From contig NC_085137.1 in the NCBI RefSeq assembly GCF_035046485.1, forward strand, positions 255,400,733 through 255,464,732: a stretch of DNA of 64,000 nucleotides, in the 5' to 3' direction. The translations under genes were made by a program, and so were the position numbers. This document shows, one piece after another, positions 46,753 to 58,881 of the stretch. Below the pieces are notes generated by a model. It was not told where the DNA came from. It made no database searches and worked only from the letters and a program-made list of their open reading frames with translations. Source of the DNA: Aedes albopictus. Lineage: Eukaryota > Arthropoda > Insecta > Diptera > Culicidae. How positions within the stretch are numbered: position 1 is the stretch's first letter; each line of letters opens with the position of its first letter.

Positions 46753-47036
46753 ATAGGGGTCCATATAGCCGAGGCGGTAAACGCACGGGTATTCAGCATG
46801 ACCATGCTGAGGGTGACGGGTTCGATTCCCGGTCGGTCCAGGATCTTTTCGTAAAGGAAATTTCCTTGACTTCCTTGGGCATAGAGTATATTCGTGCCTG
46901 CCACACGATATACACATGCAAAATGGTCATTGGCAGAGGAAGCTCTCAGTTAATAACTGTGGAAGTGCTCATAGAACACTAAGCTGAGAAGCAGGCTTTG
47001 TCCCAGTGAGGACGTTACGCCAAGAAGAGGAGAGAG
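46753..47036 (+). mobile_element. Feilai-type SINE with 15-bp TSD
   Basis: This is a full-length copy with both pol III boxes. Its tail is short and GA-rich (GAAGAGGAGAGAG). The TSD GATCTTTACGATACG is perfect at 46738-46752 and 47037-47051, so the insertion is young. Confidence 0.94.
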
Positions 47037-47051
47037 GATCTTTACGATACG

Positions 47052-48190
47052 CTCGTTAAGGAAGTTTTGTGGAAACTTCATTTCACTACTTTAGGCATAT
47101 CTGTATGTGTATTTCTTCGATTGATTGCCCTCGAACCAGTCTAGTTCGCATTCTCATTTCAAATTGGCAAGAAGATTATATTAGCTCAGCACTACAACAA
47201 CGGCGGCTGATATCAAATAGATGTATGATTGAGTTACGTATTACTGTGCCATTTGCTTGCCGAGCACAGCGATATCGATTGGTTGGAAGCCAGTCAGCCA
47301 ACCAGCAGCACACCGACCTAGGATATGGATGATGATGATGATGTTACGTTGAATTGGAAATAAATTGATCGGAGATGACGGCCCGTAATAAGGTTTTCCC
47401 AATAAGTGGGTAAATGATCAGCGTCCATTGCCGCTCATAATGCAACAGCCACCCAACTGTCGAATGAAATATGCATTGGCACGGTGGAAGATATGTGTGT
47501 CGTCCTGACGTCTGTCGTCGGCATGGCTTTCCCTCGGGACATATTCGACACTTTAAAAGAGGCAGAACATTCCTTGGAAAAGTGGGTCACATATGCGGAT
47601 CCGGATGACTGAATTTCGACATTTGAATTTGGACTCCACTTGTTTACTGATACACTTCTGTTACTGTCAGTGTCCCTTTGACCATTACTGTTAAAGATCC
47701 AGCAACATCTGTTTTGTCTTCGCTGCGCTGCCTTCGCCACCAACAACAACGCATCACACTACAGATTGGCGACATTTTTTTTTATTGCAGTTCTTTGGCG
47801 TCGTCACACACCCGTGCGCTACATGGATGATGCTGTCCGACGACATCAAAGTCCACACGCAAAACAACCATTAAAGGAAGTGAAAAGTTAAAATCACCAA
47901 GTGGCTGCTGTAAAACGATAAAATTTGAAAGACTTCCCGTAAGTTAGTAGTCCCAAAGGGTTGTATGGTTGACTGCTATAAAGGTCATAAACGGTGAATC
48001 GTGACTGCTCGCGGAAGTCACGCGCATGGGAGAATCTTTATTTGCTTGGATGTGTTTTTATATTCTTAAAATTAGTTGCTCATCGTTGAACTTGTTCCAG
48101 TATGCAATAAATTCGTGTTAGTGTTTAGACTAGATCAGGGAGTGATTTTAGATACGAAGTCTTCCTAAACTTTCTTTGGGGCCGCTTAAA
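47052..48190. other. Unassigned stretch with one minus-strand open frame
   Basis: A minus-strand open stretch of 104 codons (47749-47435) is rich in serine and asparagine and starts with several cysteine and arginine residues. I cannot place it; it could come from a retrotransposon gag-like region. A short GAT repeat lies at 47327-47342. Confidence 0.35.
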
Positions 48191-48199
48191 ATTTCACTG

Positions 48200-48480
48200 A
48201 CGTTTACTGTGTTACATCTTTATACTGTTAATGTCGCGTTCTATTTTGGAGTACTGCTCCGAAGTTTGGAGTCCATCCTACAACAACGGTGTCGAAGGCT
48301 ACCATGGAAAAATCCCTTCCGTCTCCCCCGCTGTAAAAATTGTTGCCAAACTGATCCGCCTAGAAATCTCACATGTTAGAGGCAATACTGCCAGGAGTCC
48401 TATTAACAGCGGACTCCCTGCAAGGTCGGTCGAATTGATTGCTCAACTATTTTGGAACACGCTACTCCTAGAGCATAATG
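48200..48480 (+). pseudogene. LINE C-terminal fragment
   Basis: One frame reads SILEYCSEVWSPSYNNGVEG at 48238-48300, the conserved block after the RT palm in jockey/CR1-like LINEs. The frame then dissolves. Only this fragment of the element remains, cut off by the MITE at 48495. Confidence 0.7.
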
Positions 48481-48494
48481 CAGCAACACACTAA

Positions 48495-48751
48495 CACTAC
48501 CCGTCATAAGTACGGACTCACAAAAAGTATTGCAACAATATTGCATCACCCTGACTCACCTCGATTTCTAAAAAACCAAAACATCTATAAAAATGCCGCC
48601 TTCAGAAAAGTTGTTGCTTTTGGGCTTCTGAATAACTTTGCTGAAGACAGCATCTTTGTAAGTCCTAAGGTTTTGGAGATATTGAGGCGAGTCAATGTGA
48701 TGCAATATTGTTGCAATACTTTTTGTGAGTCCGTACTTATGACGGGTAGTG
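48495..48751. mobile_element. 257-bp Tc1-type MITE
   Basis: The arms CACTACCCGTCATAAGTACG pair in inverted orientation and continue through GGACTCACAAAAAGTATTGC for about 60 bp. TA precedes the left end (with one extra A) and follows the right end. Both strands show the same short peptide because of the palindrome; neither is a gene. Confidence 0.85.
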
Positions 48752-49033
48752 TATTTGCTTTCCACTTAGGCAGTTAAACTATAGCATGTATGGATCCATA
48801 GTTGTCTTCAACCAAAGGTTCTTCAATTGGGTAACTTTCTACTTGGACTTCAATATCCCTCGCTGTTTTCTTTGCCGAAGTTTTTCCAGATATTTTTAAA
48901 CTTCCTGATAGTTTTTTTTTCTTTATTGTAGAGATTTTCAGTTATTGGCTTATTCATCTCTTTAAAAGTATGACAGAGGTTGATAGGGACAGTCAGGGAG
49001 GGGAGAAGGTTTGGATTTTTTTCATCGTAGTAA

Positions 49034-50600
49034 TAACCCTCTAATACCCAAATTTTTAATTTTGATCTTAATATCATTTTTCGTCATCTAAAATCGAATT
49101 AACCCTTATGTGGCCGACAGGGTACCCGGGTACCCAGCTCCCATTTAAAAAGCACGGTGTAGAAAAAAGCAAAAATTTTGTCGGACACATAACGGTTAAA
49201 CATGTTTTGGAAGATGATTCCTTTTAATTCTCGATTTTGTGAATTTCGGTTTTTGTATTTTCTAATTTTAATTTTCGAACATCCCCATACTTTTATATTT
49301 TTCCTGGAAGCCTATTTGGGCGGCAAATTTTTTGAGACGAAAACATTTTGAGATTTCACGATTATTGTTGAATTATTTAAATTTTTATTTTTTTTCCACT
49401 GAAAATTTAATTTTCCGAGTAATTTTAAGGCAAATTACTTCTGGTATTTTCTTGTCATCATTAATATTTGCAGCATATCAGGTATGATATAATACAAATA
49501 TTAAAACGGCCAGGCCCACTGTGCAGACTAATGGTTTATAAGATAATTCAAAAAATTGTGGCAACCAGATTATCCACGCATGAATAACATGGTTGACACA
49601 AGTTTTCGAATTGGAGGATTGATGAAACGGGGACAACCGTACCAACCGTTTCGTTATCAGGGGAATGAGGATTGGGTACAAGATCGTTGGGAGTGGTGAA
49701 GCTAAGAAGGTTAATACGCACTCAATTGGTATGCCTACTCCTGGGATGGAACACAGGTATTTGATCTGTGTCCGGGCTCGAAAGCCTAGGCTTAAGCGCC
49801 ATTATTCGCTCTCTGAAACGAAAATAAAATAGCATTACAGATCCCCCCTCATACAACCCTTACATTTTTCAAATATCCAATAAGTTAATGAAAAAATTAA
49901 CAAAATAAATTAGATAGATCTCCTTCCATTCAGCATGGAGAGAGTTATGAGGTCAACTTTGAGTACTCAGAAACTGAAATCACTTGACAATATCAAAAAA
50001 TGAAAACATTGAAATAGATTCTAAATACTGTTCCAGTTTTGGTTTGGATTGTGTGCGTACTCATAGAAAAGAATTAATACTAGTATAAAAAGGAAAGATC
50101 AAACCTTCATGACGACCTATATCACCCAAATGCTGGTTTCCGTTGTAGACTTCCATTGGACCACATGACAGTCGTTCGGCGGGGATGATCGTTCTGCAAC
50201 TCGTCATCGCAGCCACAGGTCGTATATGGTGTAGCGGTGGGGGACTCTGTGTGGTCTTCTCCTGGCTGGACCGTCAACAATTACTCGATAGGGGGATCCG
50301 GCCAGATGACGATTAATGTTACCACACCGTTACACTTTATCCAGGACCAAAATTTCTTCCAGAATTAGCAACTATAGACACTAAAACTTTAAAACGTTTT
50401 CGAGTATTTTGTGAGTTTTTTTAGTTGAACTTAAATCACAAAAAAAGCACAAAATTGACGGAACGAGAAAAAAACCGCGTCTGCTTTCTGGCACAGCACA
50501 CTTTGATCTCCATACAAATTTTGATTGCCCACTAAACAAAAATTACAAAAATGCTCAAACTTTACCCCGTCTAAAGGTGCGGTTGGGTATTAGAGGGTTA
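49034..50600. mobile_element. Possible 1.6-kb element with TAACCCTCTAATACCC ends
   Basis: TAACCCTCTAATACCCAA at 49034-49051 is matched exactly in reverse at 50583-50600. The arms beyond that are AT-rich and pair poorly, and no TSD is evident. The interior contains the GGTACCCGGGTACC motif at 49121-49134 and no protein motif. It may be a single element or two unrelated ends. Confidence 0.55.
49111..49135. repeat. Fourth copy of the GGTACCCGGGTACC terminus
   Basis: TGGCCGACAGGGTACCCGGG followed by TACCC matches the end of the foldback at 648-1230, with one change (GACAG for GGCAG). No inverted partner lies nearby. Confidence 0.7.
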
Positions 50601-50798
50601 ACGTGATAATAACTGGCAATTGGTAGGGTTATCTGGACAGGGGCTAGTTGGTCAATTTCTGTCATTGGTGGTTCATGTCAAAATCCATCCGTTTCGTTGC
50701 AGATATGTCTTCTTGGACTTTAGTTTCGGCCATGTTCCAAATAAAGTTTGTGCCTCCGAGTCTCACTCCGTTCAAGTTCGGAACCCATGAAGCAGGGT

Positions 50799-51057
50799 CT
50801 CCAGTTAGCCTAGTGGTTAAGGCTATGGATCGCCAATCCGGAGACGGCGGGTTCGATTCCCGTTCCGGTCGGGAAAATTTTCTCGACTCCCTGGGCATAG
50901 TGTATCATTGTCCTTGCCTCACAATATACAAACTCATGCAATGGCAGGCAAAGGAAGCCCATCAATTAATAACTGTGGAAATGCTCAAAGAACACTAAGC
51001 GAAGTAGGCCAAGTCCCAGTGGGGACGTAGAGCCATAAAGAAGAAGAAGAAGAAGAA
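50799..51057 (+). mobile_element. Feilai-related SINE, second subfamily
   Basis: The head TAGCCTAGTGGTTAAGGC and B box GGTTCGATTCCCGTTCC differ from the other Feilai copies, and the middle is shorter, but the tail half (AATAACTGTGGAAATGCTCA, AGAACACTAAGC) and the (GAA)n end agree. The 10-bp TSD GAAGCAGGGT is perfect at 50789-50798 and 51058-51067. Confidence 0.9.
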
Positions 51058-51299
51058 GAAGCAGGGTGAGCGAGCCACAGGTTAGTTTTATAGTTGTCCA
51101 TGTCAGACTGGGTCTTTCATTGGCTTGGGGTTTGAGCTTGGTCGTTATCAGGTTCTGTGGTTACAACTTCAATTTGAAACTCAGTGCCTTCGGTGTGTTC
51201 TCCTTCAGAGCTCCACCACATGCAAGTCTCGACTTGGAGCCCACAGGGGGCAGAGATGGCGAGCCACAGGCAGAGGGATGTTTTAGCTTTAGATATTGT

Positions 51300-52746
51300 G
51301 GGGCCGTCCATATACCACGTGGACAGAAAATTCATGGTTTTTGACCCCCTCCCCCCTCCCCGTGGACAAGCGTGGACTTTTCATTGACCCCTACCCCCCT
51401 CCCCCAATGTCCACGTGAACATCCGAAAAAAAGTTTTTTTTCATATTTCTGAAATAAATGGAAAAAGTGATTTTGAAAAGTTTTTTTAAATATTGTTTTT
51501 TTCTTCTTCGTAAACAATGTCTTAAATACAATTTAAACTTTATAAAATACAAATATTCTATAGCTTTACATAGAATACAAACAAGTAGCAACAAAAATAG
51601 GTACAGCAGACGTTCGGTCGGTGCAAACGGTTTAACTGCAATGCTTTTTAACTGCAAGTCCGGTAAGTGCAACAAATTTGCAGTTATCGCACCGCCAAAC
51701 GTCAAAATGGTGCGCCAGGTTAGCCCAAACCAATAGTTGAATTATGTTCACGGTTATTTATTGTCGAGTGACAACTTGTAGACATGTTTCAGTCGTTGCA
51801 GTTATCGAATTTCGTTCGCTAAGTGAAACGTAAACATGTTGCAGTTATCGAACACCTACTGTACCTACAAGTTTTCAACATTTTAATTCAGCTCAAGAGT
51901 GTGGGTTCGATTCTTGCACCAGTTGGTGAAAAATTTTCGTCAAACGGAAAATTCTTCATTGGGTGTTTTTTGTGTCATGTCTATCGCCAAATGTTAGTGA
52001 TTGTTCAATGTTGTTTAGTTTGTACAGCCTCTGGTTGAAGACGGTGTTTTTTAGAATGTTTGTTCAATCTATAATTGTCTGATTGTTTTGTTGAGATAAG
52101 GTAATTTTAAATCTTAGATTTTTGTTAAGATAAGATTATATTTCTTAGATTCTTACAAAAAAACAAGATTTACCGTTACTATATTGTATTGCTGAGGTTT
52201 AGGCTTCAATATCCATTGGAAACATATTAAATTTTAAAGGAACCTGCAAAAAAAAGTTTTTGAGATAGGCCTGCAAATCCCTACATGAATACATGTCACA
52301 ATAGTGAAACTTTGAAGTAGTTTAAAAATTTGATATGAAACTTCGAAAAATCCATACAGAACTTCAATGAAAATTTTCTGACTGAAACACCAACATTTGC
52401 ATGGTCTACACTCCATTTTAAATCTCCAGAATATTTCTCGATGCTTGCGTCGATGAAGAAAACTAAGTAATTAGAAATTCTGATAATTTAAAACAAATTA
52501 GTCTGTGAATCAATACCATGATTTTTTTTGCTTGGAGAAGTAACTTACAACTAAAAGACAAAGTATAATAAAACAATAATGCGACATAATTTGTTTCGTT
52601 TGTAGATTCTTGTTTCCTAATTTATGTGTCAATGTTGTCCACGTGGACACTTGACGAACCCCCACCCTCCTCTCCGTGGACAAGCGTGGACTTTTCGCAA
52701 ACCCCCTCCCCCCTCCAAGCTGTCCACGTGGTATATGGACGGCCCC
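51300..52746. mobile_element. 1.4-kb DNA transposon with GGGGCCGTCC ends
   Basis: GGGGCCGTCCATATACCACG at the left is exactly mirrored at the right end, with TGT on both sides (51297-51299 and 52747-52749). GTCCACG-type words recur many times within 120 bp of each end, probably transposase-binding sites, and CCCCCTCCC tracts lie between them. A 3-bp duplication would fit a PIF/Harbinger-like element, but this is weak. No transposase frame. A 258-bp MITE lies inside. Confidence 0.82.
51604..51861. mobile_element. pogo-type MITE, 258 bp, TA target
   Basis: The ends CAGCAGACGTTCGG and CAGTAGGTGTTCGA are inverted, between TA dinucleotides (51602-51603 and 51862-51863). Subterminal TTAACTGCAA and GCAGTTATCG words recur. 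CAGTRG..GTTCG tips with TA are typical of pogo/Tigger-type elements. Confidence 0.82.
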
Positions 52747-53327
52747 TGTACAGCTCTGCGCCTTTCAGAAAAAGAAGCAACGTTGATTTCCCGACCTTAT
52801 CTGGAGTTAAAACACTTTGAATGTCCGTGATATGGGCTGCAAAACGGTGAGCCGATAAGGAGAGCGTCCAATATAGCTCTCGTCCTCACGTCCTCACAAA
52901 TTCCTACGCCTACCTCATGCTTCCACGGGTCAAGCGATAACAAAGACCGTCAGCTAAGAGTTGTGTGCTTAGCTGGTAGTGCAGCCTGGGCACTGTTGTC
53001 CTTCTGACTTCAGCTAGTCAGTGGAGGTATGGCCCGAGCGTCTGTTCACCAAGGAGGTGCGGCTCAAACAGCGTCTTTTCTGATATCCAGCGGCTCAGTA
53101 AGAAACGTTGCATCACGGCCAGCTAGATCCAAGGTGGTAGCCCCATCAGCGTGGTCGTCCCAGTGTTGGTTGGGTCGTTAAACAGAACTGGCACGATGGC
53201 CCACCGGCGAGACAGGAGTGTTGGCGTAGGCCCAATAAGTCACCCTTAAAATTCCCCATTGCGAATAACATAGGAGAAAATACAACTCGATACAATCGGC
53301 ATAGACCCACGCGACGAAAACAGGATT

Positions 53328-53957
53328 TTGGAACATGGAACATGCAAGTCACTTGGTTTCGCAGGATGTGACAGGATATTCTACGATGAATTATATCCCC
53401 ACAACTTCGACACCGTAGCGTTGCAGGAACTGTGTTGGACTGGACAGAAAGTTTGGAAAAGCTGGTATCGAGCGGCTACCTTCTACCAAAGCTGTGGCAC
53501 CACCAATGAACTGGGAACAGGATTTATAGTGTTGGGCAAGATGCGACAACGTGTGATCGGGTGGCAGCCGATCAACGCAATGATGTGCATGTTGAGAGTT
53601 AAGGGCTGTTTCTTCAACTACAGCATCATCAACGTCCACTGCCCACACGAAGGGAGACCTGATGACGAGAAAAAAGCGTTCTACGCGCACTTAGAGCAAA
53701 CATACGATGGTTGCTCGCCGCGTGACTTCAAAACCCTTGTCGGTAACATGAACGCGCAGGTAGGAAGGGAAAAAATGTACAGACCGGTAATCGCGCGAAT
53801 CAGCCTGCACGCCGTTTCGAATGATAACGGCCAGCGATGCGTAAACTTTTACCGTTGTATGGAAGTCCGAAGCACTTTCTTCCCCGCAAAGACATTCACA
53901 AAGCCACCTAGAGATCACCCGACCACCAAACAGAAAACCAAATTGACCACGTTCTAA
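53328..53957 (+). pseudogene. LINE-E AP-type endonuclease
   Basis: The 209-codon frame contains VALQELCW, INVHCPHEGRPDDEKKAF, a degraded GDFNA-type motif (VGNMNAQVGRE, where the catalytic aspartate is Asn) and SLHAVSNDNGQRCVNF. It ends out of frame in the region that should carry the QIDH motif; only PTTKQKTKLTT remains. The enzyme would nick target DNA for priming. The lost aspartate and the frame end make it inactive. Confidence 0.88.
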
Positions 53958-54030
53958 TCGACAGTAAATTCTTCTCGGATATAAACTAATATCCACACAT
54001 ACCACAGCGCGAATAAGATTCGGATTACTA

Positions 54031-54276
54031 TTGTGGATTTACCGGCTACTTGCATTCTACCGGTTACTTAAGTAGCCGTTACAAAGTAGCCGTTTTCATA
54101 TAAAAATCAACTTGATTGTCAAAAAATTAATGTCGCTGAGTAGCTAGTGGCAACGAGGAATAGCGCACACAATAAAATGTTTAAAAACGTTTTTAAGTTA
54201 CTCTTTTTATAAAACGGCTAGTTTGGAGGCCATACTGAAGCGACCGGTAGAATACAAGTAGCCGGTAAATCCACAA
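54031..54276. mobile_element. 246-bp MITE, TA target
   Basis: TTGTGGATTTACCGGCTACT and its inverted copy end the element, with TA at 54029-54030 and 54277-54278. An inner GTAGCCG word repeats. It lies in LINE-E, next to the hAT element. Confidence 0.88.
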
Positions 54277-54296
54277 TATCTAGTCACTGTATGCAT

Positions 54297-54714
54297 TAGA
54301 CATGGGCAACTCACTTGCGAGTCGACTCAAAGAATCGATTCGCGAAACTGAGAGAGTGAACCATGATTCTTTTCAAAAGAGTCACGATTCACAGAAGTTC
54401 ATTGCAAGTTGAAAAGGTTTGGCATGACTGCGCAATTTGATGATGATTAGACGCAGAACATTGCATTAATTTGTCAATCGATCATTTTGTTTCCGCACAA
54501 GCGATTCGATTCTTTAGTTGAAGAAACGAAAATCAATGTCCTATCTTGCTGACGGTTGCGTCGACGTCCATACCACGCGAGCGGATTTTGTCGAAATATA
54601 GTCGGCTAACATCGATAGACGTCTTTTTTCATCCAATTCTAGAAATGAGTTACTGAATCGATCAAAAGAGTCGACTCTTTTTTGAGAGTGAATCGGAAGC
54701 GATTCCCATCTCTA
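54297..54714. mobile_element. Non-autonomous hAT, 418 bp, perfect 8-bp TSD
   Basis: The ends TAGACATGGGCAACTC and TAGAGATGGGAATCGC are inverted. GTATGCAT is duplicated exactly at 54289-54296 and 54715-54722. GAGTCGACTC and AATCGATT words recur near both ends. The same tip type occurs at 32024 and 39016. Confidence 0.93.
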
Positions 54715-54759
54715 GTATGCATGCGCTCAAAACTTTCGACGGTTATTACCACGCGTCCT

Positions 54760-55460
54760 AGTCGAACGCAGCAGCTCAATATCGAGCAGCTGCGTAATGT
54801 AGAAGTGGCTCAAGACTACGCGCAGCAGCTAGCAGTAGGGCCCAACGGAAGAGCAGCTTGGCGCAGCTACACTTGAAGATGGCTTAAGGGACATCCGATC
54901 CGCCATAGGTAGTACCTCGGCTACAGCACTAAGCTTCGCGACTCCATATCACAGAAATGACTGGTACGACGACTCATGTGAACAGTTGAAAAACGAGAAG
55001 AATGCAGCATCGGCAAGAATGCTGCAACACCGTACGAGAGCGAATGAGGCACGTTATAGACAGGCACGGAACAGGCAGTACTCAGTCTTCCGGAAGAAGA
55101 AGCGCCAGCAAGAAGAACGAGATCGCGAAGCGATGGAAGAGCTGTACCACGCTAAGGACACACGGGAGTCCTACGAGAAGCTGAACCGCTCGCGCAGAGG
55201 CTTTGCACCACAAGCTGACATGTGCCGAGACAATCACGGGAATCTTCTCACGAGCGAGCGTGAGGCGGTCGAGAGGTGGCGGCAGCATTACGCTGCACAC
55301 CTTGGCGACGTTACAAGCACCGAAAGTGGCGTGGTAACAGATCTAGGAGTACGTGCGCAGAACGAAAGATTTCCAGCCTCTAACCTCCAAAAGATTGAGG
55401 AGGAGGTTGACCGGTTGAAAAACAACAAAGCCGCTGGAGCAGATCAACTATCAAGCGAGT
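54760..55460 (+). pseudogene. LINE-E linker between endonuclease and RT
   Basis: From about 54880 the frame reads DGLRDIRSAIGSTSATALSF, then the 158-codon open part (54986-55462) with a basic, coiled-coil-like stretch of Arg, Glu and Gln (RNRQYSVFRKKKRQQEERD) and the start of the RT fingers (IEEEVDRLKNNKAAGADQLS). This region is conserved in RTE elements. The frame stops at 55460, and RT continues after the stop. Confidence 0.85.
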
Positions 55461-55462
55461 AG

Positions 55463-56583
55463 ATCAGAGCACTACACTGGGTCATTACCAAGATTTGGGA
55501 GGAGGAAGTATTACCGGAGGAATGGATGGAAGGTATCGTGTGTCCCATCTACAAAAAGGGCGACAAGTTGGATTGCGGGAACTACCGCGCGATCACACTA
55601 CTGAGCGCTGCCTACAAGATACTCTCTCAAATTTTATGCCGCCGTCTATCACCGATTGCAAGAGAGTTCGTGGGGCAATGTCAGGCTGGATTTATGGGTG
55701 AACGCGCTACAATGGATCAGATGTGCGAATAAACTGATACGATTGATTGATCAAGGCGACGATGTGCGAAGTTCTAATATCAGGGACGCTGCACTCTCGA
55801 GTCCCTTCGAATCTCGCAGAGGGTTACGACAAGGTAATGGTCTGTCGTGCTTGCTTTTAACATTAGAGGGTGTAATAAAGAGAGCGGGGATAAATACGAG
55901 TTGAACGATTTTCACGACGTTCTTTCAGCTGCTTGGTTTCGCTGATGGTATTGATATTATAGCTCGCAAATTTGAGACGATGGCGGAAACGTACATCCGA
56001 CTGAATAATGAAGTCAGGCGAAAATGTGTTGAAGACATAGTACGTGATGGCAAAGGGCTCCAGGGAGGAATCACCGCGCCCGCCACCTCGAAATTCTATC
56101 GACGGTGATGAAATTGAGGCGGTTGAAGAATTCGTGTACTGGCTCACTGGTGATCGCCGACAACGACACCAGCTGAGATTGAGAAATTCAGAGACGCATT
56201 GTGGCAAGAAACTGATTACTTTGGACTCCGCAGAACACTACGATCGAACAAAGTTCACCATCACACGAAGTTAACTATCTACAAAACGTTGATTAGACCG
56301 GTCGTCCTCTATGGGCACGAATCAAGTACTCTACGTGCAGAGGATTAACGGCCCTTGGAGTTTTCGAATGGAAGGTGTTGCGTACCATCTACGGCGGAGT
56401 GCCGATGGAAGACGGCACTTGGAGAAGGCGAATGAACCACGAGCTGCATCAGCTGCTGAGTGAACCAACCATCGTACACACCGCGAAAATCGGGAGGCTA
56501 CGGTGGGCGGGTGACGTCATCAGGATGTCATCAGCGGAACTGGAGACACAACCATGGAGCGAGTGGAATGGAGACGACTCCAA
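55463..56583 (+). pseudogene. LINE-E reverse transcriptase, mutated catalytic box
   Basis: RT fingers (EGIVCPIYKKGDKLDCGNYR), QAGFMGERATMDQM and RRGLRQGNGLSCLL are readable in shifting frames. The motif A region is missing between about 55735 and 55760, a deletion of roughly 60 codons judged by the usual spacing. The catalytic box near 55935 reads FADG, so one of the two metal-binding aspartates is gone. The C-terminal part (56375-56583) has VPMEDGTWRRRMNHELHQLL and RLRWAGDVIRM. Confidence 0.85.
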
Positions 56584-56587
56584 CGTA

Positions 56588-57373
56588 TGTTACAAAAACA
56601 AAAGAAATTAATTATTACAAAGTATTATCACATCACGAACACATAAAACATTATAAATGCACAAACAAGAAACATCACAAGTGGACACAGCACAACATAT
56701 AACATAAGTGTGCCCTGTTATCCAGATGGATAACTCCTTCCGATCACAGGATGACGAGGTTTCATTTATTGATTTGGGTCCATCAGTCATCCTGGACTTG
56801 TATTTTAGTTGGCATTTTGCCTTTTAGTTCACATCATTTGTTGCTGTGTTCATAGCTTGGTTTTGTCTAGGAAAACTAATCCTAATCGGGCATCCCGTTT
56901 CAGGGTTCGATACTTGAGCTTAACAACTTGAAGTCCGTGGCAGGGGAAGGTTTACATCTCTAGTACTTGACCGCTGCCCGAAATAGCCTGAAAGTCGGCA
57001 ATCAAAGTGGGATTGCATTTCATGGGCCTCTATTTTTCCAGAACCCTATAAATGTGCATTAAAAGTATGGGAATATATATAAGTTAAAATGAAACATACA
57101 ACACAAAGAACGAACGAATAATAATCTTATAACACATTAAAAAAATATTCTGTCTTATAATTGTAACAAATATTTATACCCGTAACACAATCCAACGTTT
57201 GAGCAAGAATTTTTCGTGAATCGTTCACCGATTCACGAAAAATTCAGCTCCCATATGCTTCATATCCTTCATATCAATAGTGTTAAGGCCATAACTTAAC
57301 ACTACGATAAAGATAAATAACTTAACCTAAACTCAAAACAAAACAAAAACGAGTTGTGCTACCCGAAAGCCAC

Positions 57374-57374
<1 letters not shown>
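56588..57374 (-). repeat. LTR copy 1, 787 bp
   Basis: In minus orientation this starts TGTGGCTTTCGGGTAGC and ends TTTTTGTAACA, TG...CA as in LTRs. A perfect 17-bp-stem hairpin (GAATTTTTCGTGAATCG) lies at 57207-57245. A 31-base T run (57376-57406) follows. Confidence 0.78.
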
Positions 57375-57407
<33 letters not shown>

Positions 57408-57856
57408 TAGCACAAAGAACGTACCAACATAATATTTATAACACATTTAACAATTATTCTGTCTTATAATTGTAACACATATTTGTACCCGTATCACAAT
57501 CCAACGTTTGAGCAAGAATTTTTCGTGAATCGTTCACCGATTCACGAAAAATTCATCTCCTAAATATTAAGACAGAATAATTGTTAAATGTGTTATGAAT
57601 ATTATATTCGTACGTTCTTTGTGTTATATGTTTTATTTTACCTTGTAAATATTCCCCGAGTTTTAATACACATTTATAGGGTTCTGACTGAATAGAGGTA
57701 TATGAAATGCAATCCACTGTTGATTGCCAACTTTCAGGCTATTTCGGGCAGCGGTCAAGTACTAGACATGTAAACCTTTCCCTGCCACGGACTTCAAGTT
57801 CTTGAGCTCAAGTATCGAACCCTGAAACGGGATGCCCGATTAGGATTAGTTTTCCT

Positions 57857-58642
57857 TGTTACAAAAATAAAAGAAATTAATTATTAGAAAGTATTAACAC
57901 TTCACGACATATAGAACCTTACAACTGCACAAATTAGGAACATCACAAATTGACGCTGCACAACACACAACATAAATGTGCCCTGTTATCCAGATGGATA
58001 ACTCCTTCCGATCACAGGATGACGAGGTTTCATTTATTGATTTGGGTCCATCAGTCATCCTGGATTTGTATTTTAGTTGGCAGTATGCCTCTTAGTTCAC
58101 AGAATTTGATGCTGTATTCATAGCTTGGTTTTGTCTAGGAAAACTAATCCTAATCGGGCACCCCGTTTCAGGGTTCGATACTTGAGATCAATAACTTGAA
58201 GTCCGTGGCAGGGAAAGGTTTACATCTCTAGTACTTGACCGCTGCCCGGAATAGCCTGCAAGTTGGCAATCAAAGTGGGATTGCATTTCATGGGCCTCTA
58301 TTTTTCCAGAACCCTATCAATGTGCATTAAAATTATGTGAATATGTACAATGTAAAATATAACATACATCACAAAGAACGCACAAATAATGAACTTTTAA
58401 CACATTAAACAATTATTCTGTCTTATAATCGTAACAAATATTTATACCCGTAACACAATCCAACGTTTGAGCAAGAATTTTTCGTGAATCGTTCACCGAT
58501 TCACGAAAAATTCAGCTCCCATCTGCTTCATACCCTTCATAACAATAGTGTTAAGGCCTTATACTTAACACTACGATAAAGATAAATACTTAACCTAAAC
58601 TCAAAACAAAACGAAAACGAGTTGTGCTACCCGAAAGCCACA
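57857..58642 (-). repeat. LTR copy 2, 786 bp
   Basis: This matches copy 1 along its length, including the hairpin (58475-58513). It is followed by 226 bp of unique sequence and the primer-binding site, the only piece of internal region left. Confidence 0.78.
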
Positions 58643-58868
58643 ATGCTTTCCAGAAACGTAGCGGTGAACAGGACTAACAAGTCCCCAGAAAACACCTTTA
58701 CTCAAAAAAAAAAGATTGTTACCCGAAAGCCAAACTGCTCTCCAAATCACGTAACGAATAAATCTAACCTAAACTAAACTTTACTTTTATGGAGGTTAAC
58801 TGTCCACAAAAATAAAATGGCCTTAAGACTGAAGTTATAATACTTCCGGCTAGCTGTACGGGTTTTTT

Positions 58869-58881
58869 CAGTTGGGCGCCA
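58869..58881 (-). promoter_or_regulatory. Primer-binding site
   Basis: TGGCGCCCAACTG begins directly after the terminal CA of the LTR on the minus strand. TGGCGCC is complementary to a tRNA 3' end and is a common primer-binding site of gypsy-type elements. It sets the element's direction as minus. Confidence 0.75.

Noticed and set aside
48478..48777. Conserved peptide present on both strands
   Set aside because: The similarity of the two frames is a by-product of the MITE's inverted arms.
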